Below are positions 26,501-34,596 of a stretch of DNA of 64,000 nucleotides, in pieces. A model generated the notes under the pieces. That model saw only the letters and a list, made by a program, of their open reading frames with translations, did not search any database and had not been told where the DNA came from. The stretch is from Nostoc sp. NMS8. Its GTDB lineage: Bacteria > Cyanobacteriota > Cyanobacteriia > Cyanobacteriales > Nostocaceae. Each line of letters starts with the position of its first letter. Position 1 is the first letter of the stretch. The stretch is from assembly GCF_017115045.1 (NCBI RefSeq), contig NZ_JABXKK010000104.1:148466-212465 (forward strand), written 5' to 3'. The position numbers and the translations under genes are program-made.

Positions 26501-28630
26501 ATTTTTATGACTCAAACGTTCAAATTCTAATAAGTGATGTAAGTAATCTTCTCTTAGTGAAAGAATAATTTTTACGAAGGAAATATTTAAACATTCACTA
26601 AAAAATTTGTAAAATTCTATTCTTTGCGTGGGAGGATTACTAACAAAGAAAAATTCTTCAAACTGGTCTAATATAATAACTATAGTATAATTACGCTCCG
26701 ATGCTAACCGAATTTTTTCTAGTATTATGGTGGGTGTAGAGTTAAGACTAAGCGATATTTCTGTATATGCTAGGGCTTGGTTGATACTGCTGATTAAGAT
26801 TGCGATCCAATCAGTATAAACAGATAAAGCAATCGGTATAGGAATGCGTTCACCAATGACTTTTCCTTTAAGTGCTGGGACTAAACCAGCTTTGAGAATT
26901 GAACTTTTTCCTACACCTGATGGGCCATAAATTACTGTGAGTTTGTAGTCAGCACGGGCAATTCTTTCAATTAATCGATTAACATCTTGTTGCCGTCCAG
27001 AAGCAGATATTTCTTGAGCAATTTCTTCAGGGATAAATGGTATTTTATGAGGTTCTAGGACTGGGTTAATTATCGGGCGTTGTGGCTGTAATTGACTTGC
27101 CCCGATGAAGGCTCGAAAGCCATACTGATGTTCTATTTTAATTTTTTCTTGCTTTAGCTTAAAGGCTTCTGTATAGTCATGACGCTCAAAAAAGTAAAGC
27201 GATCGCAGTTCCTCTAAAATCTCTAAGTAAAGTGATGGCTGATGTTGTAACTCACAAACTACCCTCGCCCATTCCAAATTATTGATAGCCTCTTCCCACT
27301 CACCCAAATGCCGCTGTGTACGTGCTAGCAAGAGAAGATACCAACTTTCTTGTCGGCGTTTTCGCAAAGCGTCTCGCAGAGAAACTTCTGTTGCTTCTTC
27401 GGAGATAGAAAGTGCTGTATTCGCTAATTCATGAGCTAGTACCCAATTCGACTCAGAAGCCGCCACATTTGCCAAAAAACCATAATTTTGAGCAATTTGT
27501 GCGGGAGTTCCATAAGTTTTATGTAAATGTAATGATTTTTGAGCTAATTCTTTTAAATCATCCCAGGCTTGTAAGCGTTGCAGCATTTCACAAGCAGGCA
27601 AAATAAATTTAGCAACTAAGTCTTCTCTTTGTACCTCCTGCAATAGTTCCAAGCATTGTTTAAACCACAACAGAGCATGTTCGCAATAGCTACTATTATT
27701 ATTCTGGTATAAATCTGCCATTCGGTGATAACACAGCCCCAGGTGGAATAGTACTATTGCTTGCTTGAGTAAAGACGAGGGGGGCATAGGGTGAGGAGAT
27801 GAGAGGGGGAAAGAAGAATTTCTATCCCCCTCTGCTACTGTGTTTGCTTCTTGCTGCCACAACACTAAGCTTGTTTGATAATTGACTAAAGCGCCATTAA
27901 TTTGATCGTTGGCGTATTTATCTCGCCCCAATACGAATTCTAAACTAGCTTCTAATCCTAGTGTTAATCGAACGTTATACAGGCGCAGCAAATCATTACG
28001 GGCTGATTCTATTTCGTGGCGGTGTTGGGACTTGGGATCTAAATTTAGGAAGGCATTAGACAAAAATGTTTCAGCACCTGCTTCTAAAACTTTGGCAAAT
28101 AGAGATTCTGCCTCTTGGTGGATCAAAGCAATTAAATCTGCTTTTGCCATTTCAAATTTAATAGTAGTTGCAGCCCAGCTTTTGAAATCAGGCGCTAATC
28201 TTGAAAGCAATGATGCAACTTCATCTTGTAGCCACAACACCACTGGAAATGGAAAAGTTGCAGCATAGATATCTCGTGCTTGGTTGATGCCTGTAAGTAA
28301 GTTTTCTAGGTGGATAATTGACTCAATCCCGAAAACCATAACAGCAGATGGCAAAGACTTTTTAGCAACGACAGAATTATCTAAAAATAGTCCTGAGACT
28401 ATTGTGCTGTGTAAAGAAGTAGTTGAGGGATTGAGAACGATTTCTTTGATATTGATATCTTTGGTGAGAGAGCGAATATTCTCTAACATTTGCTCACGTA
28501 ATCGCCCATAGTTACATCGAACTAAAATCAGGGCAAATTGACCTTCAGAAAGCGCGATCGCTCTAATCAGTCTTTGCAAAGTATGCTGATTTTCTTTGGT
28601 AGAGATGCGTAGCTGGTTCTCATTATCCAT
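23579..28630 (-). CDS. STAND ATPase with 14 WD40 repeats and an N-terminal NTPase-like/TPR module
   Basis: This 1683-residue protein has four parts. Residues 1-190 look like a degenerate NTPase fold (FALILVRCNYGRLRE without a clear P-loop, then FPVVLWLQDEVASLLSRLAP). Residues 200-510 are helical TPR-like. Residues 540-940 form a STAND NTPase with Walker A GPSGVGKSS (about 566) and Walker B VIILDQFEEFF. A hydrophobic helix (ISGAILAIMGGTIAGLWW, about 955) is followed by 14 WD40 repeats from about 1050 to 1650, enough for two seven-bladed propellers. STAND proteins switch on when their sensor domain binds a ligand; some are antiphage sensors. It lies 95 bases downstream of an AAA ATPase on the same strand and is probably co-transcribed. 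An intergenic-type repeat encodes residues about 265-284. The ligand and output are unknown. Confidence 0.88.
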   Translation of the reverse strand: MDNENQLRISTKENQHTLQRLIRAIALSEGQFALILVRCNYGRLREQMLENIRSLTKDINIKEIVLNPSTTSLHSTIVSGLFLDNSVVAKKSLPSAVMVFGIESIIHLENLLTGINQARDIYAATFPFPVVLWLQDEVASLLSRLAPDFKSWAATTIKFEMAKADLIALIHQEAESLFAKVLEAGAETFLSNAFLNLDPKSQHRHEIESARNDLLRLYNVRLTLGLEASLEFVLGRDKYANDQINGALVNYQTSLVLWQQEANTVAEGDRNSSFPLSSPHPMPPSSLLKQAIVLFHLGLCYHRMADLYQNNNSSYCEHALLWFKQCLELLQEVQREDLVAKFILPACEMLQRLQAWDDLKELAQKSLHLHKTYGTPAQIAQNYGFLANVAASESNWVLAHELANTALSISEEATEVSLRDALRKRRQESWYLLLLARTQRHLGEWEEAINNLEWARVVCELQHQPSLYLEILEELRSLYFFERHDYTEAFKLKQEKIKIEHQYGFRAFIGASQLQPQRPIINPVLEPHKIPFIPEEIAQEISASGRQQDVNRLIERIARADYKLTVIYGPSGVGKSSILKAGLVPALKGKVIGERIPIPIALSVYTDWIAILISSINQALAYTEISLSLNSTPTIILEKIRLASERNYTIVIILDQFEEFFFVSNPPTQRIEFYKFFSECLNISFVKIILSLREDYLHHLLEFERLSHKNSNGLYDLGIINKNILDKDIRYYLGKFSSQDAKSIIHSLTQRSHYELSEELINRLVQDLTGELDEVHPIELQIVGAQLQIENITTLGQYKLCGGSTKLVERWLGEVIKDCGQENEELSWKLLFELTDEKGTRPLRTKADLASALVNNQDIDTISSFDKVRELILEILVGSGLVLRVREELGDRYQLVHDYLVEPIRQKNNYGMLAELEKIKLEKTRAEVAQQLSQNQLNLVLQRRLREARISGAILAIMGGTIAGLWWQADLQKRAAIRQTLRAERSETNLKISAITAASEALFASNKEFDALLESLRAWRGLKQAEVVQPDTRMRVVTALQQAVYGVTEVNRLEGHTDIVWGVTFSPDGQLLASGSRDQTVKVWRPDGTLVQTLKGHTDAVTCLSFSPDGQTLASASLDKTVQIWHKNPVTGKFDPKPYKTLKGYGDWVYSVNFSPDGELLATGSKDKTVKLWRKDGSLVKILRGHQGWVNWVNFSPDGQFIASASDDKTVKIWRRDGSLVTTLQGHQQGVIVAVFSPDGKFLASTGRDKTVKLWLRESNNTKDGFDFRLYKTLRQHISTVWSLSFSSDSKKLASAGEDNTINLWNITGTLLKTFKGHSDAVVSIAFSPNNKLLASGSFDKSVKLWSLEPPTPSILQGHQDRVLSVAWSPSGQMLASGSSDRTVKLWQRYTSRGEVKTRLYKTLVGHTNKVPSVSFDPEGEMLASGSYDKTVKLWRLDGTLIMTLHGHNDSVMSVSFSPDGQFLASASKDKTVKLWNRKGKLLKTLVGHLGWVNNVNFSPDGQVLASASDDQTVKLWRRDGTLLKTFSPHDSWVLGVSFSPTDELLASASWDNTVKLWRRDGTLLKTLLKGYSDSVNAVTFSPNGELLAAASWDSTVKLWSRDGKLIKSLNGHRAPVLSVSFSPDGQTLASASDDNTIILWNLHLDDLLVRGCNWVGDYLKHNRNLEERDRLLCDGITRKNPF

Positions 28631-28639
28631 TGGTTATTG

Positions 28640-28725
28640 GGCATTGATGATTAGTTATTAGTTATTAGTCCAATGACAAATGACAAATGACAATTAACTA
28701 ATGACAATTGACTAACCCGGCACTG
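28640..28725. repeat. Short tandem repeats between the two ATPase genes
   Basis: Units of agttatt and aatgacaa repeat through this 86-base gap (for example ttagttattagttattag and ccaatgacaaatgacaaatg). This is the same caatgacaaatgac family as at 7251-7293. No strong terminator is visible, so co-transcription across it is plausible. Confidence 0.55.
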
Positions 28726-30057
28726 TTACTTGTTTTGTTGCCAAGCCAAAACTTTTTCTGTTTCTGCCAAGGCTGGACTGATGCCAAACCAGCGCCCTAC
28801 CGGATCGCGATATTCAAACAGATACATGCTTCGTAGTAAGCTCTGATAGTCAGATTCACCTTTAACTCTCTGTTGCTGCACTACTTCAAACAATAATTCC
28901 CACTGGGATTCATCAATAGCTAATAGCAGATCGTCGCGGTAGTCCTTAATTACGGCTTCTAAGCATTCTCTAGAAAAAGGCGGATCTTGTCGTTGCAGGC
29001 AGCTATAAAGTAAACCCAATAAGTTACGAATGTGACCACCGCTAACGCGACAGATACGATCTAAAGTTTGGGGCTGATCGAATAATTCTGTAACTAATAG
29101 AAACCTTTCATTCAAAGGAACTTCTGGAAAAGCTCTTGCTAGAACTAACTGGCGCACTAGTGACATCCCTGGTTCGTAGTCACTGCCATCTCTTTGCCGC
29201 ACTAATACCATCGGTAGGACTTTTGGCGCAATCCCTCCCCCTAGGCGATTTTTTAGTGTCTCATACTCATTGGAGAAGATTAATGTTAGGGGAATTGTAT
29301 AAACTAGGTGGCATTTAAGTCGGCGTAGCTGTTCGCCTCGATCGATGAAGAGATATTCTGGTTGCGATCGCCCCGATGCTAAGGGGCGCATATCCACTCG
29401 ATCCAAATTATCTACAATTACTACTAATCCTTTTTGCCCCCTTAGCTTTAGCTGTTCAACAGCCTTTTCTAAAATTTCTTCGTTAATCGCTTGCAAAATA
29501 CTATTGGTACGTGGTTCCAGATATTGCCTCAGTTGATTCCGCATCTGGGTGCTATCTTTGGTTTTGGCGGTAATTTTGGCAATACCCAAAGACAACTCTG
29601 CTTGTCCAGAAAGCTCTATGGGGCTTTGCAAAAAATCGCCTACTTCTTTAAATAAATTGGTAAAGTAACCAGGTTTAAGTTTGATGCTAATTCCTTCTAA
29701 ACTGGCACTGACTTGACGCGCTACACTCAGCAAAATATCGCTGATATCTATATCCGCCATATCTAAGTCTTGACTGGACTCAAAATAAACCACATGAAAT
29801 CCCGCCAATTCGAGTTCTGTCCTGAGGCGCTGCAATTCCGTTGACTTACCACAACCAATATGACCTGTAAATAACTGGCAGGTTGGCTCATCAGGGGAAA
29901 TCCTAACGATAGTCCGTTGCAATTCTTCGACAATCTTGCAACCACGTACATCAGCAAAATCTATGTAATACTGCTGGTCTAGTATGTTACTTATATTTAG
30001 CGTGTAACTGGGGTTACATGCTTTATAAAAACGTGACAAATTTAACGTCGTTTTCAT
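28726..30057 (-). CDS. AAA-type P-loop ATPase, partner of the WD40-STAND protein
   Basis: The 443-residue product has Walker A GHIGCGKST (about 64-73), Walker B GLVVIVDNLDRV (about 211-222), and a C-terminal helical region with RICRVSGGHIRNLLGLLYSC. This pattern resembles STAND/KAP-like ATPases that couple nucleotide state to a partner. There is no nuclease, protease or TIR motif and no membrane helix, so it may act as a regulatory or assembly ATPase. The gene is followed on the same strand by the 1683-residue STAND protein. I do not recognise a named family. Its independence from the downstream gene could be tested by checking whether homologues occur together. Confidence 0.72.
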   Translation of the reverse strand: MKTTLNLSRFYKACNPSYTLNISNILDQQYYIDFADVRGCKIVEELQRTIVRISPDEPTCQLFTGHIGCGKSTELQRLRTELELAGFHVVYFESSQDLDMADIDISDILLSVARQVSASLEGISIKLKPGYFTNLFKEVGDFLQSPIELSGQAELSLGIAKITAKTKDSTQMRNQLRQYLEPRTNSILQAINEEILEKAVEQLKLRGQKGLVVIVDNLDRVDMRPLASGRSQPEYLFIDRGEQLRRLKCHLVYTIPLTLIFSNEYETLKNRLGGGIAPKVLPMVLVRQRDGSDYEPGMSLVRQLVLARAFPEVPLNERFLLVTELFDQPQTLDRICRVSGGHIRNLLGLLYSCLQRQDPPFSRECLEAVIKDYRDDLLLAIDESQWELLFEVVQQQRVKGESDYQSLLRSMYLFEYRDPVGRWFGISPALAETEKVLAWQQNK

Positions 30058-30654
30058 GTATGTAAAGGTGTATGTAGATGCAGCTTTAGTTGTATTTTTT
30101 ATACTAATAATCCAATCCGGAATGTAGGCATAGGATTGATTTACAAGTTGGTCGTGTCTTGCAAGGAACAGAACTTGTACAGGATTACTGTCAGTAGTAT
30201 GGTAGAGATTTGATTGACCCTAATAGCCTTAAGCATATCTGTCCTTTTTAGACCTGGTGCTGAGGTTTTGACAATCTCTTGCTTTTGTTTGATCGGATAA
30301 AAAACTGTATGGCTTAGGAAGTGAGTAAAAAAAACTACAAAGTTTCATGGTTCTCAGTTTGGATAACTGACGAGGATGACTGGTATGAATTATAGCAAGG
30401 TATACAGAGATTCAGAAATACTTGTCTATCACTTCACAATCTATTTGTCAAGGAAACAAAAGCCCACACATCTCAATTAAGATTTTGTAATCTTTAGGGA
30501 AAAATCTTCAAAAATAACTTGTCAAAAAGACTACAGTCAGTTAAAAATGGACACCGGAAACTTTAATAGGACTAATAACTAGCGCCATAATCTTTGTGTA
30601 GTTACTGTAAAGTGTTACTAAAAATAAAAAAGTCTTGAGGAGAACAGCTAATAG
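30058..30654. other. Divergent intergenic region left of ftsQ
   Basis: About 600 AT-rich bases between the minus-strand ATPase gene and ftsQ. No gene can be supported. It must contain the promoter of the ATPase pair and that of ftsQ. I saw no strong terminator or repeat here. Confidence 0.4.
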
Positions 30655-30732
30655 ATGCCAACAGTGTTTACTGAAATTAATAATGATACGAGCGTGTCAA
30701 GGAATTTAGATTGCAACCAGAAAGGGGTGTGA
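30655..30732 (+). CDS. Possible 25-residue leader peptide before ftsQ
   Basis: An ATG at 30655 opens a 25-codon frame ending in TGA at 30730-30732, directly before the ftsQ ATG. A gaggag sequence lies about 13 bases upstream, rather far for a ribosome site. The product (MPTVFTEINNDTSVSRN and so on) has no recognisable motif. The abutting stop and start could give translational coupling, but this may be chance. Confidence 0.25.
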   Translation: MPTVFTEINNDTSVSRNLDCNQKGV

Positions 30733-31566
30733 ATGGCTGGCATAATATCAGTTTCCCGCACGGATCTAGCCCAGCGTCGTCAGAAATTGCGTCGGCAGCG
30801 GCAAATGAAAATTATTCAGGCTATTTGGCGAACCTTTGCCATTACTGGTTTGGCGGGTGGATTGCTGTGGGTGGCAGTCCAACCAGTGTGGATGCTCAAG
30901 GCTCCCAAACAAATAGTGATGAAATCAGGCAATAAATTACTATCGGATCAAACAACTCAGTCATTGTTGGTGCTGTCATACCCCCAGTCTTTGTGGCGGA
31001 TTGAACCGTCAGCGATCGCTAACTCTTTGAAAAAACAACCAACTATTGCTCAAGCGATCGTCAGACGCCGCCTGTTTCCTCCTGGATTAATCATCGAAAT
31101 TCAAGAACGAGTGCCTGTCGCAGTGACTCAAACACGTGGCAACAACAAAGTAATAATCGGCTTACTAGATGCCAGTGGGGCCTGGATGCCTTTAGAAAAA
31201 TACACATCACTCAATCCCACTAAGAAATTACCCAATCTCAGAGTCATTGGCTCGCCAAAACAATACTGCTCCTATTGGACTCAACTCCATGAAGCTGTGA
31301 GCCGGAGTCCGGTAAAAGTAATGGAAATTAATTGCCAAAATCCAACGAATTTAATTTTGAAAACAGAACTAGGAAATGTGCATCTCGGCGTTCCAGGCCC
31401 CCAATTGTCTGAACAAATTAAGGTACTCGCCCAAATGCGCCCTCTAGCAACAAAATTCAATTCCGGCCAAATAGAGTATATTGATCTGAAAAATCCCGAA
31501 TATCCATTAGTACAGATGAACCAAAAAGACCAGAAATTAACTCCCAAAATTCCTAAAAACATTTAA
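30733..31566 (+). CDS. ftsQ: FtsQ/DivIB-type division protein
   Basis: The 277-residue product has a basic cytoplasmic N-terminus (RRQKLRRQRQMK), one membrane helix (about residues 33-55, WRTFAITGLAGGLLWVAVQP) and a periplasmic POTRA-like domain. That domain contains LLVLSYPQSLWRIEP and RRRLFPPGLIIEIQERVPVA. FtsQ bridges early and late divisome proteins. It lies about 800 bases upstream of ftsZ on the same strand, the usual cyanobacterial order, with a small conserved gene between. The ATG at 30733 sits directly after the stop of a 25-codon frame, with aaagggg as the ribosome site. Confidence 0.9.
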   Translation: MAGIISVSRTDLAQRRQKLRRQRQMKIIQAIWRTFAITGLAGGLLWVAVQPVWMLKAPKQIVMKSGNKLLSDQTTQSLLVLSYPQSLWRIEPSAIANSLKKQPTIAQAIVRRRLFPPGLIIEIQERVPVAVTQTRGNNKVIIGLLDASGAWMPLEKYTSLNPTKKLPNLRVIGSPKQYCSYWTQLHEAVSRSPVKVMEINCQNPTNLILKTELGNVHLGVPGPQLSEQIKVLAQMRPLATKFNSGQIEYIDLKNPEYPLVQMNQKDQKLTPKIPKNI

Positions 31567-32374
31567 CGTGTTTAATGTATTGATCACTCTTAGTAAATTA
31601 AGAAGCTTTATGCTGATAAATATATTTATTATTTTCAGTTTTCTAGTAAACCGCACGAAAATCGGCATTAACTTCTAATTAAAATGAGAAGATCAATCAT
31701 AAAATCTCCATTGCGAGTAAAAGACCCTCAACTGTTACCCTAATATCTAAATAGTAGGGTACAAGATGTCAGACAATCTAATGATGGTCTATGGCGTACA
31801 AAATGCCTTCTGCCCATACCCTCTTTGACAAAACCTAGTGCGGAAAAGAGAAAAATGCTTGAGTTTTCCATTAAGATTCAGACTCGCTTTTCTGAGGGCA
31901 CTGATGGGAACGGTATTGAGGACTGGGGACTGGGTACTAAAAATTGGGGACTAGAGAAAAGTTTTCTTAATACCCAATCCTCAGTACCCAATCCATTTGA
32001 ATCTGTCACGAAAAATGCCGCCCAAAATTGCGTAAGCATTGCTTCTGGGTAATAAGCTTGGACTACTTCGTGCCGTAATTCTTAATTGGGTAACGAAACC
32101 TCTTAGAAAATCTTGATTTGTTGACCGTGCCAGTTTTGGATTTTGGATTTTGGATTTCAGGATCAATCCAAAATCCAAAATCTAAAATCCAAAATTTTTT
32201 GACTGCACTAGTGAGGGTTCTCATCAGATAGACTACTGCTCCAACAAAGTGTCCATTAAGACCCCCCAAACAACAAGTTAATCAGGTATAGTCTGACAAG
32301 TAAATTACTTGCTCAGTTTAGCCTTAAAAGTAAGTAGAAGGTAAATTTTGTGTCTAAAGTTGCAATTATACCCA
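31567..32374. other. Repeat-rich region between ftsQ and the small gene before ftsZ
   Basis: About 800 bases. The stretch 31915-31995 carries ggggactgggtac-type units with their C-rich complement. Another at 32130-32200 has ggattttggattttgga followed by ccaaaatccaaaatc, which would form a long hairpin. No gene can be supported. The ftsZ-region promoters probably lie to the right of 32200. Confidence 0.5.
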
Positions 32375-32662
32375 ATGGTGAAACCTATTAACAATATTAT
32401 TATTGAGGCAGAGAAAATACCCTGTAGTGTGTCTTTACAAGTTATGCCCTCCGCTGAGAATAACGAAGAGATTAATGTCTGGTTGAAGTTAGACAGGTCA
32501 CTTTTAGATAAATATAGGTATACTTCTCTAGAATTGGCTGTGCGATCGGCTGCCTTAAAAGCTTATCCCATAGCAAATTTTCGCGCTGCCAATTCTGTTA
32601 GGCTTGGCAGTAGTGAAAACAATAAAGAACAATGCCATAGTATTGTGGCACTGTCAAACTAA
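32375..32662 (+). CDS. Small conserved protein upstream of ftsZ
   Basis: This is a 95-residue protein from the ATG at 32375. A TTG at 32348 would add nine residues, but neither has a clear ribosome site. The middle reads as a folded domain (VSLQVMPSAENNEEINVWLKLD, then KYRYTSLELAVRSAALKAY). The C-terminus is Ser/Asn-rich. I do not recognise a family. It is 60 bases upstream of ftsZ on the same strand, so it may share its transcript and may relate to division. It could instead be a non-functional remnant; codon use looks ordinary. Confidence 0.45.
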   Translation: MVKPINNIIIEAEKIPCSVSLQVMPSAENNEEINVWLKLDRSLLDKYRYTSLELAVRSAALKAYPIANFRAANSVRLGSSENNKEQCHSIVALSN

Positions 32663-32722
32663 AGTTGACTCTGAGGTGAATAACACCTGAAAAAGTCGTT
32701 TATCTACCCTTTCACAAATCCA

Positions 32723-34033
32723 ATGACACTTGATAATAACCAAGGACTTAACTATAAAAATTCCCAATCTACGGGACAGCCGGGGTTTTCTCTGGCAGTT
32801 AACTCAACTAACCCCTTTAATAATTCTGGGATGAACTTCGGACAAAATCACGACAATAAGAAGATTTTTACGGAAAATAGCCGAATTGGCGAGATTGTTC
32901 CTGGTCGGGTCGCCAACATCAAAGTGATTGGTGTCGGTGGTGGTGGTGGCAATGCTGTTAACCGCATGATCGAGTCTGATGTATCTGGGGTAGAATTTTG
33001 GTCGATTAACACTGATGCTCAAGCTCTTACCTTAGCTGGCGCTCCCAGTCGATTGCAAATTGGACAGAAGCTAACGCGGGGTTTAGGAGCGGGTGGTAAT
33101 CCTGCCATCGGTCAAAAAGCAGCTGAAGAATCACGGGATGAGATTGCTACGGCTTTGGAGGGTGCAGACTTAGTATTTATCACTGCTGGTATGGGCGGTG
33201 GTACTGGGACGGGCGCAGCCCCGATTGTGGCAGAAGTAGCAAAAGAAATGGGCGCTTTGACTGTTGGTGTAGTCACACGTCCATTTGTTTTTGAAGGTCG
33301 CCGTCGTACTAGCCAAGCAGAACAAGGTATTGAAGGGCTAAAAAGTAGAGTAGATACACTGATCATTATCCCCAACAACAAATTGCTGGAAGTGATCCCT
33401 GAACAAACACCTGTGCAAGAAGCTTTTCGCTATGCAGATGATGTGCTGCGTCAAGGGGTACAAGGCATTTCTGATATCATCACGATCCCCGGTCTTGTAA
33501 ACGTTGACTTTGCTGATGTCCGGGCTGTGATGGCAGATGCAGGATCGGCATTGATGGGAATTGGCGTGAGTTCTGGAAAATCTAGAGCTAGAGAAGCTGC
33601 GATCGCAGCTATTTCTTCACCATTACTAGAATGTTCTATTGAAGGTGCTAGAGGGGTTGTATTTAATATTACTGGTGGTACTGATCTCACCTTGCATGAA
33701 GTAAATGCTGCCGCAGAAGCAATTTATGAAGTAGTTGATCCCAACGCCAATATTATTTTTGGAGCTGTAATTGATGACAGACTTCAAGGTGAGGTGAGAA
33801 TTACTGTAATTGCCACTGGGTTTACAGGTGAAGTGCAAGCTGCGGTACAACAAAGCGTGGCTAACGTTCGGGTAGCACCTAATACCTCGAAGCGACCAAC
33901 AACCCCGCAATCCACAGTTAATCCCCCAACCTCAACACCAACTCCAACACCAACTCCAACTCCAGAACCAAAAGAAAAACCTGGATTGGATATACCTGAT
34001 TTTCTGAGAAACCGACGTACACCAAAGAATTAA
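32723..34033 (+). CDS. ftsZ: FtsZ, tubulin-like division GTPase
   Basis: The 436-residue product has the tubulin-type GTP-binding signature AGMGGGTGTGAAP (about residues 155-167) and the T7 loop NVDFADVRAVM. It polymerises at mid-cell to form the division ring. An N-terminal extension of about 60 unconserved residues precedes VANIKVIGVGGGGGNAVNRM, as in other heterocystous strains. A Pro-Thr linker near residues 400-420 (TPTPTPTPTPEP) connects the core to the conserved C-terminal peptide GLDIPDFLRNRR, which binds membrane anchors such as ZipN or SepF. It is downstream of ftsQ and a small gene on the same strand. Confidence 0.98.
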   Translation: MTLDNNQGLNYKNSQSTGQPGFSLAVNSTNPFNNSGMNFGQNHDNKKIFTENSRIGEIVPGRVANIKVIGVGGGGGNAVNRMIESDVSGVEFWSINTDAQALTLAGAPSRLQIGQKLTRGLGAGGNPAIGQKAAEESRDEIATALEGADLVFITAGMGGGTGTGAAPIVAEVAKEMGALTVGVVTRPFVFEGRRRTSQAEQGIEGLKSRVDTLIIIPNNKLLEVIPEQTPVQEAFRYADDVLRQGVQGISDIITIPGLVNVDFADVRAVMADAGSALMGIGVSSGKSRAREAAIAAISSPLLECSIEGARGVVFNITGGTDLTLHEVNAAAEAIYEVVDPNANIIFGAVIDDRLQGEVRITVIATGFTGEVQAAVQQSVANVRVAPNTSKRPTTPQSTVNPPTSTPTPTPTPTPEPKEKPGLDIPDFLRNRRTPKN

Positions 34034-34596
34034 AAGATTTTGAATACGATACTTCGTCGTGAGCGCTCAGTCGAACGATTTTAGATTAACTTAGCAGTCT
34101 CAGTTCAGGCTGAACGCTGTATAAAATCTGCTAGTTCCACCAGGGGTTTACCAAAGGTGGGGGTAAGCAATATATTGCCATCCCCAATTTTACCAATTGG
34201 AAAAAAACTTTCAACGCTACTTTATAAAATGAACTTGGGCAGGAGTCTGCTGGCTTGCATGTCCAGCTATGCTTTTTTCACAAAAAAACAGGAAGACCTG
34301 CCCAACTACAAATGCTTCATCGATAGCGAGTCTTCTCCCAAGGGAAGATGCCTGTTTACGTAGCATCTCCTTTCGGAGAAGGGTTGTAAGTCATCAGACG
34401 TTCCTAACTCGCTAACGCTGCGTCAGAGCCAGTCATAGACATCGCTACATCTACCCCTAGTGCTCCATTAAACTTATATTCGGTACAAGTAAATATATTT
34501 ACTGAAAGCAAGTTGCGTAGACAATTCGCCCACAGAAATATCCGAAGAAAGTCTATTTCCTGAGAATAGGACAGAAAACAAAAAAATAAACGTAAA
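34034..34596. other. Gene-free region between convergent ftsZ and gshB
   Basis: About 560 bases. It contains short palindromic segments such as cctttcggagaagg near 34371 and cttctcccaagggaag near 34333, but no clear terminator with a U run. The plus-strand open frame at 34157-34363 has no ribosome site and looks spurious. Confidence 0.45.

Noticed and set aside
23579..28630. Plus-strand open frames within the WD40 gene
   Set aside because: They follow the periodicity of the WD40 repeats on the opposite strand and are shadows.
34157..34363. Plus-strand open frame after ftsZ
   Set aside because: No ribosome site and it crosses palindromic repeats.
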